Shown: piece by piece, positions 1-6,396 of the stretch
Layout: each line of letters opens with the position of its first letter
How positions within the stretch are numbered: the first letter of the stretch is position 1
Source of the DNA: Terriglobales bacterium
GTDB taxonomy: Bacteria; Acidobacteriota; Terriglobia; Terriglobales; Acidobacteriaceae
Direction of reading: 5' to 3'
Length of the DNA: 41,293 nucleotides
Assembly (NCBI GenBank): GCA_035624455.1
Contig: DASPRM010000056.1
Span: 1 to 41,293 of the forward strand
Made by a program: the position numbers and the translations under genes
The notes under the pieces: generated by a model
What the model was told of the DNA's origin: nothing
Databases searched by the model: none
What the model saw: only the letters and a program-made list of their open reading frames with translations

Positions 1-438
1 CGCCACGCTAATGCACTCCGTTACTCTTGGAGTACACAGGAGCAGCGTCGGAACTGACGGCTTAACTTCCCCGTCGCGACGAGCATCGCTCATGCTCACC
101 GCTTTACGTCAGTCGTCATCTGACGAACGACTCAATCATGGAAGCGTTATCTGCGAAGGAACAGTTTTTTCAAAGAACCTGCCGAATAGCCGTAACGACT
201 ATCCGACACGGAACATAAACGAACTCACTAAGGGTTGTCAAGAAAAATGACACAGTGTTATTTTTATTGAGAAGCTGAGACCGTCGGTAAATTCAGGAAC
301 GTGAGACGATGCTATTAACCCGTACCCAAAAAGCGGCGAGGGGGGTCGACAATTTTTCCCGAAGGATACCTCCCCCGTCAAACGATTGAGGGGCTTCCTC
401 GCTGTTTCTAACATGGAGGGAGCGGTCCGGCTGTTCTA
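1..438. other. Stretch without a confident gene
   Basis: No reading frame here has convincing protein character; the longest is under 80 codons, low in complexity and without a ribosome site. The DNA is more AT-rich than the neighbouring genes. A G-run near 338-344 faces a C-rich run near 366-373, which could form an imperfect hairpin just beyond the 3' end of the minus-strand gene that stops at 439. A 25-codon frame starting at 137 was seen but has no support. Confidence 0.4.
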
Positions 439-921
439 TCAAACTGGCAGTTCTGAAGGCTCGGTGCTGGGGAGGGCAGGTGGCTCGTCACTGGCATCAG
501 CGAGTTGGGGTGTCTGCGGCGGGGGAAGGTCGGGAGCGGTGGCCCTGACGCTCTCGTGGTACTGCTTCAGAAAAGCCGGGGTGGCTTCGGCCAGGGGATG
601 GGGAACGGTCACCAATTTGAAGGAGCGGAGATTAAGCAGGGCGAGCTTGTAGGCGTCGAGGGCGAGACGACAACGTTTGTAGTCCATCTGATTGTTGAGA
701 ACGGCGCGAGTGAGCTCGACCAGAGCGAGTTGGATGTCGTGGGGGGTCTCGAGCGTAGGCGGTTCATAGTGTCCGTGGCCAGGCGTGTTTTCCGGCTGGC
801 GAGACTGGGCATGGAAATGGCAATAGTTCTGGCCGCGCTGGACGGGGTTAAGACATTGCGCGCCGCTGGCGAAGATGTGGGCGCAGCGGCGCGCGCCGAA
901 GGCGGATTGCTGGTCGGTCAT
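439..921 (-). CDS. Small Cys/His-motif protein, hypothetical
   Basis: This 160-residue protein has no function I can name. Its N-terminus carries Cys13, Cys23, Cys34 and His37 (C-x9-C-x10-C-x2-H), which looks like a small metal site, probably zinc. A helical middle part (about 60-110) follows, then a Pro/Glu/Ser-rich tail (about 128-160) that is probably disordered. The ATG at 921 is preceded by an AAGGAAG ribosome site. From memory, proteins of this build occur repeatedly in acidobacterial genomes, but I cannot verify that here. The region before the start holds repeated AACAAAGGA(C/G)TTAG words and a perfect 10-bp inverted repeat, so the gene may be strongly regulated or part of a repeated cassette. 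No signal peptide or membrane segment is visible. Confidence 0.7.
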   Translation of the reverse strand: MTDQQSAFGARRCAHIFASGAQCLNPVQRGQNYCHFHAQSRQPENTPGHGHYEPPTLETPHDIQLALVELTRAVLNNQMDYKRCRLALDAYKLALLNLRSFKLVTVPHPLAEATPAFLKQYHESVRATAPDLPPPQTPQLADASDEPPALPSTEPSELPV

Positions 922-962
922 GGTGCGTCTTCCTTATTTGTTTTTTTGGAGCTGAACCGGCA

Positions 963-1089
963 AACAAAGGACTTAGAGGTACATACCGGATAACAAAGGA
1001 GTTAGCGATTTCATGTAAACAGCTTTGTTATCAATGAGTTGCATCGTTCCGGTGAATTTCCAGGTAAATACCGCATTACAAAGCGGTTA
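963..1089. repeat. Direct and inverted repeats upstream of the Cys/His gene
   Basis: AACAAAGGACTTAG at 963-976 and AACAAAGGAGTTAG at 992-1005 differ by one base and lie 29 bases apart. A looser copy sits at 1076-1089. The 29-base stretches starting near 977 and 1060 match at about 23 positions. GATAACAAAG (989-998) and CTTTGTTATC (1023-1032) form a perfect 10-bp inverted repeat with a 24-base spacer. On the minus strand all of this lies 40-170 bases before the gene starting at 921, where an operator or a mobile-unit end could be. Confidence 0.6.
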
Positions 1090-1259
1090 TGTCTGCCGGC
1101 GTGTCGCCGTGGACGACAGCGGAAGCAGTAATTTTGTTCTGGATCGTCTATATCCAGTGTAGCGAATTGAAAGGAGTAATTGGGACATTGAGCGCAGGGA
1201 TATATGTGCCTGCGGGTCAAGGGGATGGAGGTAAATAGTCGTGCGAGGGGGCTTGACAA
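1011..1259 (-). CDS. Doubtful small ORF with two CxxC pairs
   Basis: An 82-codon frame opens with TTG and holds two CxxC pairs (residues 22-25 and 45-48) spaced as in some zinc ribbons. Against it: no clear ribosome site, a rare start codon, and a C-terminus encoded by the inverted repeat at 989-1032. It may be a remnant, or a chance reading frame in repeat-rich intergenic DNA. I cannot name a family. Confidence 0.2.
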   Translation of the reverse strand: MSSPLARLFTSIPLTRRHIYPCAQCPNYSFQFATLDIDDPEQNYCFRCRPRRHAGRHNRFVMRYLPGNSPERCNSLITKLFT

Positions 1260-1315
1260 GTCCGGTGGGAGAATGGGGCAGGCGGCGGGCAGACTTTGCT
1301 TAGCGGTGGAACTGC

Positions 1316-1346
1316 CCCACTCAAGCCAAAAGAGGGCTTGAGTGGG
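1316..1346. repeat. Strong palindrome, 12-bp stem
   Basis: CCCACTCAAGCC (1316-1327) pairs perfectly with GGCTTGAGTGGG (1335-1346) around a 7-base loop. It lies 10 bases beyond the stop of the regulator gene (1357-3339, minus) and may end its transcript, although no T-run follows on that strand. The sequence resembles a dispersed intergenic palindrome I remember from acidobacterial genomes; that link is unverified. Confidence 0.65.
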
Positions 1347-1356
1347 CCAGGCGCCA

Positions 1357-3339
1357 CTAAAACCCCACCTCGCGCAATATCTGTTGAAAACGGGCGCTAT
1401 CGCGCACGAAGTCCCACATCGGATGCGTCTTCATTTGACGCAGATTTCTGTCCCGCCCTTTGATAGCCAGTTCCAGCTGGCGGTAGCCATTTTCGAAGTC
1501 TCCCGTCCTGAAATATGCGTATCCCAAGAGACAATGGTCATCCGCCTGGGTGTCCAGGCGGTCTCGCAGCAATGCGCCCCAGTATCCTTTGGGACCTTGG
1601 CTGCGTAGCGCAGTCCGTAACTTTCTGGCGAAAACTTTAGCTTGCTCTTGGGTCATAGCGCCAGGCTCAGGATGCGCCTCAAGCTCGTCAATCGCCTCCG
1701 CGTACCGGCCCAGGAGTTGATACGTTTCGGACACATGAAGCGCGGTAACGTAATTATCCGGATAAAGCTCCCGGGTTCGTTTCGCCTGCTTGAATACGTC
1801 GTCGTAGCGTCTTGCAATCATGAACATTTTCTCTTCGGTCCCGCTGATTCGACTTGAGAGTGGGTCCAACTCTTCTGCTAACTGGGCTTCTGCAAGGCCC
1901 TCCTCAACCCGACCAATCTGTGCGAGGAAAAGCCCGTATTTCATATGCGTGCCGGCATTGCCTCGATCGGTTTTCAATGCCTCTTGAAATTCCTCTGCGG
2001 CGCCAGACGTGTCCCAATCGTAAATATGTTTCACCCAAGCTAGCTGCTCATGTGCACCGGGTACCGAACTGTCGAAACTCAAAGCTTTCGCAGCTGCCTC
2101 GCGCACATGCGGCCACTCGCCCTCCGCCTCCTGGCATCCCCAGGTTCCAAATAGACTATGGGCGTCAGCCAGACCAACATACGCCGCGGCATAGTCGGGC
2201 TGAAGGCGGATTGCCTCCTGATAAAGTTCCACCGCCTTCAACATAGCTGTCTCGTTCCATTCCGCAGCATACTGTCGGGCTCTCAGGTAGAGGTCGTGCG
2301 CTTGAGGATTGACGGGCTTTGCAGCCGTTAACAGCCTTTCTTGCTCTGGAGCGATCTTGGTTGATACTTGCAACGCAACATCGTGGGCTATCTCCTCCTG
2401 CTGGCGCAGCACATCATTCAAGGAACTGTGGTATTCGCCAGCCCATAAATGCCGATCCGCACGTGCATCAATCAACTGCACAGTAATTCGAATCGTGTCC
2501 GCCGAACGGGCTATTGAACCCTCGACGACCGCATCGACATCGAGGACGCGCGCAATTTCCTGTATCGGCTTCTGCACTCCTTTGAACTGCATGACAGAAG
2601 TTCGCGATGTCACCCGGAGGTCAGTCAGTTGGGCCAGTGTCGTGATCAGTTCCTCAGTTGTTCCGTCAACAAAATATTCCTGCCCCGGATCGCCTGACAG
2701 GTTCTGCAGGGGTAAGACGGCCAAGGAATGAATCTGGGGCTTGCTGGCACGCGCCAACCAGCGATTACGCAGGTTGTGAGCCTTGAGTCCTATTACCACA
2801 ACCGCGATGACAATCATCCCCGTTAGCAGCAGACCCGTGCGCTGTAAGCGGCTGGCTGGGGAGCTACGGCTATCCCTGGGCGGTGTACTTGCGATTGCTG
2901 GGCCGGCCGCCGCATCGTCTGACTGCTCCGCAGTTCGGTCGACGAGGGTATTCGATGAGCCCGTGTCTGTCGGAACCCGATTCCCATTATTTCGCCCCGC
3001 ATGAATCCCGTTTAGAGAAGCTATGAAACGGTACCCCTTGCCAGTAACGGTTTGGACGAAGCGCGGCTGACCGGGATCATCGCGCAGGACATTGCGCACC
3101 TTGCGGACAGCAGTGTTTATGCTGTGCTCAGTGTCGACGAAAACAGCGGTACCCCACAGACGGTCTATGATTTCCTGCCGCGTGACCAGATGACCGTCCT
3201 TTTCGACCAGCAGGATCAGTAACTCCATCGGGAGCTTTTCCAGCTTGAGGCGGCGTCCGTCACGCAGCAACTCGTAGCGGTCGCAATCGAGCACGAATTC
3301 GTCGAATTTGATCAACCCTAATGACACGGAGCGGCGCAC
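1357..3339 (-). CDS. CadC-like transmembrane regulator with TolB/FlgO-like domain and TPRs
   Basis: A 660-residue, probably membrane-anchored transcription factor. Residues about 10-105 form an OmpR/PhoB-type winged helix, ending in the typical TVTGKGYRF stretch. A hydrophobic segment near 168-188 would cross the membrane. Next comes a TolB/FlgO-like module (about 203-340) beginning with AVLPLQNLSGD and containing GTTEELIT, known from adenylate-cyclase and regulator fusions. TPR-like helices fill the rest. By analogy with CadC, the cytoplasmic winged helix would bind DNA and the outer part would sense a signal or partner; target and signal are unknown. The start is a GTG at 3339, with GTG 3327 also possible. 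The divergent neighbour at 3635 is an obvious candidate target across a 295-base shared upstream region. Confidence 0.88.
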   Translation of the reverse strand: MRRSVSLGLIKFDEFVLDCDRYELLRDGRRLKLEKLPMELLILLVEKDGHLVTRQEIIDRLWGTAVFVDTEHSINTAVRKVRNVLRDDPGQPRFVQTVTGKGYRFIASLNGIHAGRNNGNRVPTDTGSSNTLVDRTAEQSDDAAAGPAIASTPPRDSRSSPASRLQRTGLLLTGMIVIAVVVIGLKAHNLRNRWLARASKPQIHSLAVLPLQNLSGDPGQEYFVDGTTEELITTLAQLTDLRVTSRTSVMQFKGVQKPIQEIARVLDVDAVVEGSIARSADTIRITVQLIDARADRHLWAGEYHSSLNDVLRQQEEIAHDVALQVSTKIAPEQERLLTAAKPVNPQAHDLYLRARQYAAEWNETAMLKAVELYQEAIRLQPDYAAAYVGLADAHSLFGTWGCQEAEGEWPHVREAAAKALSFDSSVPGAHEQLAWVKHIYDWDTSGAAEEFQEALKTDRGNAGTHMKYGLFLAQIGRVEEGLAEAQLAEELDPLSSRISGTEEKMFMIARRYDDVFKQAKRTRELYPDNYVTALHVSETYQLLGRYAEAIDELEAHPEPGAMTQEQAKVFARKLRTALRSQGPKGYWGALLRDRLDTQADDHCLLGYAYFRTGDFENGYRQLELAIKGRDRNLRQMKTHPMWDFVRDSARFQQILREVGF

Positions 3340-3634
3340 CTAGGGGGGGCTGAAGTATATCATTCGATTCTCGGTAAATCCCCGTAAATGTCATATATTC
3401 AATATCTTCTCGCCTCACCACTTCTTCACCATCAATTCACCACTTCTGCATGGACCCAATGGCGAGCCCGCCGTAAAACTCCCGCCTCAGCAGGCGGTTC
3501 AAGTGAAGCAGGCAAGGCATCGAGCAGGCGAATGTGACATTAGCCGACAAACCTAACGTCACTCGCGAACTCGAGGCGGGGCGTGACTTACGCTTGGCCA
3601 AGCAAATCGAAAGCGTGACTCTGGAGAGGAAGAT
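3340..3634. other. Shared upstream region of divergent genes
   Basis: These 295 bases separate the regulator (minus) from the HAF-repeat gene (plus). The part near 3355-3425 is AT-rich, with TATAT-like words suited to promoters. A good ribosome site (GGAGAGGAAG) lies just before 3635. I see no clear operator palindrome and no gene. Confidence 0.4.
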
Positions 3635-4540
3635 ATGAAAGAAGATATGAAAACAGTTGTCCTACTCGTGTGCATTTTGTTGTTGTCTGTTGCGGCCTAT
3701 GCTCAATTCACGTTCACCAACATTGACTGTCCCGGAGCCACAAACACCACAGCCCGCGGCATCAACAATCACGGCGAGATCGTTGGCAGAGCGGGAACTT
3801 CACCAAATCCACCCCATGCCGTGCTGATCAGCAACGGTCAATGCACTCCCCTTGCTCCAACCACTGTCTTGGGGACGCACCGCAGTGAAGCGTTCAAGAA
3901 CAACGATCGTGGCGATGTGGTGGGAATTTACTTCGACGATGACGGCTTCTTTCACGGATTCCTGCTCTCGAAAAAGGGTGTATTGACGACGCTCGATTTC
4001 CCCGGGGCTAGCGAGACTTATGCTTGGGGCATCAGCGAATCGGGCACGGTCGTCGGGTGGTGGGATATCCTGGACGCTAACTTCGACCTTGTCGCTGCGC
4101 ACGGTTTTACCTGGGATGGCGGCAGTTTTACTCAAGTGGACTTCCCCGGTTCTGGGGACACCCAGGTAGATGGCATCAACGCCCGTGGCGACTTGGTGGG
4201 CGTATGGGACTCTGGTCCCAATACGGCCGGGCATGGGTTCGTAGAGTCTAAGCACGGACAATTCATCAACTTCGATGTTCCGGTAGCCGGAGCGACGTAC
4301 ACTCAGTTGGACGACATCAACGCAAACGGTCAAATTATTGGGGTGTATGTTGACGCCGCTGGTAACGAGCACGGGTTCCTTCAAGCTGGAGCGACGTTCA
4401 CCAGTCTCGACTACCCTGGCGCAGGATTCACCTCGGTCTGGGGCATCAACAGCGCTGGCCTGATCGTCGGCAACCACTATGACGCTGCGGATGCCAGCAC
4501 TCCGGCGCATGGCTTCTTGGCAGTACCTTTGAAGAAATAG
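3635..4540 (+). CDS. Exported HAF-repeat protein
   Basis: A 301-residue protein with a signal peptide ending near residue 23 (VAAYAQ). The mature part consists of about five to six repeats of roughly 45 residues, each with a core like LDFPGAS..., a GIN/GIS turn, a (D/E)(I/L)VG strand and a closing HGF. This is the HAF-type extracellular repeat, expected to fold into beta blades. It is probably secreted or on the cell surface; its ligand is unknown and no catalytic motif is visible. The ATG at 3635 sits 6-8 bases after GGAGAGGAAG; a second ATG at 3647 is possible but less well placed. A terminator-like hairpin follows at 4569-4611. It is transcribed away from the membrane regulator upstream. 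Confidence 0.85.
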   Translation: MKEDMKTVVLLVCILLLSVAAYAQFTFTNIDCPGATNTTARGINNHGEIVGRAGTSPNPPHAVLISNGQCTPLAPTTVLGTHRSEAFKNNDRGDVVGIYFDDDGFFHGFLLSKKGVLTTLDFPGASETYAWGISESGTVVGWWDILDANFDLVAAHGFTWDGGSFTQVDFPGSGDTQVDGINARGDLVGVWDSGPNTAGHGFVESKHGQFINFDVPVAGATYTQLDDINANGQIIGVYVDAAGNEHGFLQAGATFTSLDYPGAGFTSVWGINSAGLIVGNHYDAADASTPAHGFLAVPLKK

Positions 4541-4568
4541 CCGGGTTCTTGAAACTAGAATTAGTCGG

Positions 4569-4611
4569 CAGGGCGGTTGCCCTTGGACATCTCCAAAGTC
4601 CGCCCTGTTTT
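4569..4611 (+). terminator. Rho-independent terminator-like hairpin
   Basis: CAGGGCGG (4569-4576) pairs perfectly with CCGCCCTG (4600-4607), with a possible inner TTGG/CCAA stem, and TTTT follows at 4608. It lies 29 bases after the stop of the HAF-repeat gene and fits as its terminator. Confidence 0.6.
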
Positions 4612-4794
4612 GCGTTGAACGAGATAAGGTACAACGAGACGCACCCCCGGCTTCTCCTCAGAGCGAACGCAGGGAGATTTGGGGTTGCGAAGGATGTCAA
4701 TCACGGCGTCGAGATTCCAGGGCTTCCGCGCAGCATAAAGTATCTTTGACTCATTTAGCTTTTGAGTGATCGCCAAGGGCTTCATGCCGGGTGC

Positions 4795-4846
4795 CCCAGG
4801 TCTCGCGCTTTTCGAGACCTGGGCAGGTTTTCGAGACCTGGGCAGG
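4795..4846. repeat. Palindrome with tandemly duplicated right arm
   Basis: CCCAGGTCTC (4795-4804) is the exact reverse complement of GAGACCTGGG at 4814-4823 and again at 4833-4842. The right arm belongs to a perfect 19-bp unit repeated in tandem at 4809-4827 and 4828-4846. It is an intergenic REP-like element in the 400-base gap between the HAF gene and the peptidase gene; the rest of that gap holds only the terminator and no credible gene. Confidence 0.75.
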
Positions 4847-4944
4847 TTAATGAAAGCTGCTTTCAGTTATCGGGATTCCGACTGACGGCTGAATGCTGAC
4901 GACCGCTCTACGGATTACCCGATCACAATTCGTACAGTCTGGCC

Positions 4945-6396
4945 CTAGTCTCCCTGAGCGGGGTACTTCTCCGCCAGATAGTGTCCCAGGTCCTCATCCA
5001 GTTGGGCGTAGCCGTTATGCAGGACGTCCCGCAGCGCCTGCTCGGTAGAGGCGCCCTGGCCCAGGCGTTCGAGAATCCGGCGGACATCCGACATACCGTA
5101 CTTCTCGCGGATGTATTCCACCGCGGCCAGGGATTCGTCGTAAGCCAGGAGCGCTTCCGATGCGGACAGCGACATGAACGATCCTTCCAGCGACCGCAGG
5201 GGCAAGAATACTTGCCGGCGGTAGAGCGAAGCCAAGCGCAGGCCGCGCGAATCCAGACTCTTGGGCTCGACGCTCTGTGCCAGGCCTTCATTCAACCACT
5301 GTGGGCAGCGTCTGCCAGATGCCTGATTGATGAAGGAGTGCGCCAGCTCATGTTTCAGCACCCGCGCCAATGCGGGGGTGATGGAATTCACGCCTTGCAC
5401 CGGGATGCGCAGCTTGCCGTCGTTGATCGCGCCTGTCCAGGTGGGCGCCTGGGTTACATCGAAGAACGCCTGCTCGGTGTAGAGCACGACCGGAATATTC
5501 TGGTAGGGCGTTATGCCCAGTTCGCCGGCGAGATCGCTGTAGTCTTCCTCCAGCACATTGATGATTTGCTCGCGCAGTTCAGGATTGGTCTTGGAACCTT
5601 CGTAGCGCAGCGTGAAGTGGCCGGTGTCGTTCTCCGTGAAGCTGGCTTCGGCCGCCTTCTCCCGCCTGGCCTTGGCCAGCACGGCTTCCAGCTTGGGATC
5701 AGGATGCAACCGCAGGGCGTGTTCCCAGGCGGGAATCGCATCGCGTGTGCGGTCGGAGTTGAAATAGGCGTAGCCCAGGATGGTATAAGCATCGGCAGAG
5801 TCCGGCGCCGCCTGGGTGGCGCGTTCAGCGTAACCGACCGCTTCCCGGGCGCGCGACAGTTGGATGAGAAGAGCGGCGTAGTTGGTGAGAATCACCGGAT
5901 GATCTGGCAGGAAACCCAACGCGCGCTCGAAATACATGCGCGCCTGATCGCGATTGCCGTGTTCGAGCTCAAACCGGCCGGCGATGAAGTAGGCAGCGCC
6001 AGCCATGTCGGGTTTAGCGGACTCCAGCTCGTAAAGAGCAGAAGGATCCACTTTTCCATCACGGACCACTTTCTTGCCCAGGTCGCCGGCCCAGGCAACG
6101 TCAGGCGGAGGCACATCCGGAGCCGCCTTGGGACTTCCCAGATCCTGGCGGGGCGCGCCGGAGACAGGCGCCGCAGGATCCGCGGGGCCGCCGATAAGAG
6201 GCTCGCCGTCCTTGTCAATTCGCTCAACGACGATTTTAGGGATACGATAAGTGTTGTCACCGATCTGGTATTCGATGCGTCCGTTCTTTTCCTGAGCGCT
6301 ATCGGCAACGATGACGCGTCCGTTTTTGAGATGGATGGTGTCTGCCCGGACGGCAGGCGTAAGCAGTAACAAGAAGGGAATGAGAGCCCTGCGCAC
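4945..6396 (-). CDS. TPR protein with peptidase-MA-like zinc protease domain
   Basis: A 483-residue exported protein. It starts with a short signal peptide (RRALIPFLLLL...VRA), then a small beta region, TPR helices (about 130-260) and a C-terminal gluzincin domain. The zinc motif is HELAHSF, followed 16 residues later by NEGLAQ, whose Glu would be the third ligand; this matches the peptidase MA-like family. Substrate is unknown; a periplasmic protease or chaperone-like role is inferred. GTG at 6396 is preferred because a TAAAAT box lies 8 bases upstream on the minus strand (plus 6405-6410); TTG at 6414 is the alternative. Either start lies inside the 5' end of the divergent M1-like gene, so the two genes overlap head to head. 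Confidence 0.85.
   Translation of the reverse strand: MRRALIPFLLLLTPAVRADTIHLKNGRVIVADSAQEKNGRIEYQIGDNTYRIPKIVVERIDKDGEPLIGGPADPAAPVSGAPRQDLGSPKAAPDVPPPDVAWAGDLGKKVVRDGKVDPSALYELESAKPDMAGAAYFIAGRFELEHGNRDQARMYFERALGFLPDHPVILTNYAALLIQLSRAREAVGYAERATQAAPDSADAYTILGYAYFNSDRTRDAIPAWEHALRLHPDPKLEAVLAKARREKAAEASFTENDTGHFTLRYEGSKTNPELREQIINVLEEDYSDLAGELGITPYQNIPVVLYTEQAFFDVTQAPTWTGAINDGKLRIPVQGVNSITPALARVLKHELAHSFINQASGRRCPQWLNEGLAQSVEPKSLDSRGLRLASLYRRQVFLPLRSLEGSFMSLSASEALLAYDESLAAVEYIREKYGMSDVRRILERLGQGASTEQALRDVLHNGYAQLDEDLGHYLAEKYPAQGD

Noticed and set aside
11-250. A 79-codon plus-strand frame at the left end
   Set aside because: Composition is not protein-like and there is no ribosome site or recognisable motif.
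963-1089. CRISPR-like array
   Set aside because: Repeats are short, imperfect and too few, with no regular spacers and no cas genes.
4561-4785. A 74-codon minus-strand frame after the HAF-repeat gene
   Set aside because: It overlaps a good plus-strand terminator, has no ribosome site and no family character.
4981-6369. A 462-codon plus-strand frame opposite the peptidase-MA-like gene
   Set aside because: The minus strand encodes a clear signal peptide, TPRs and HELAH zinc motif; the plus frame is its shadow.
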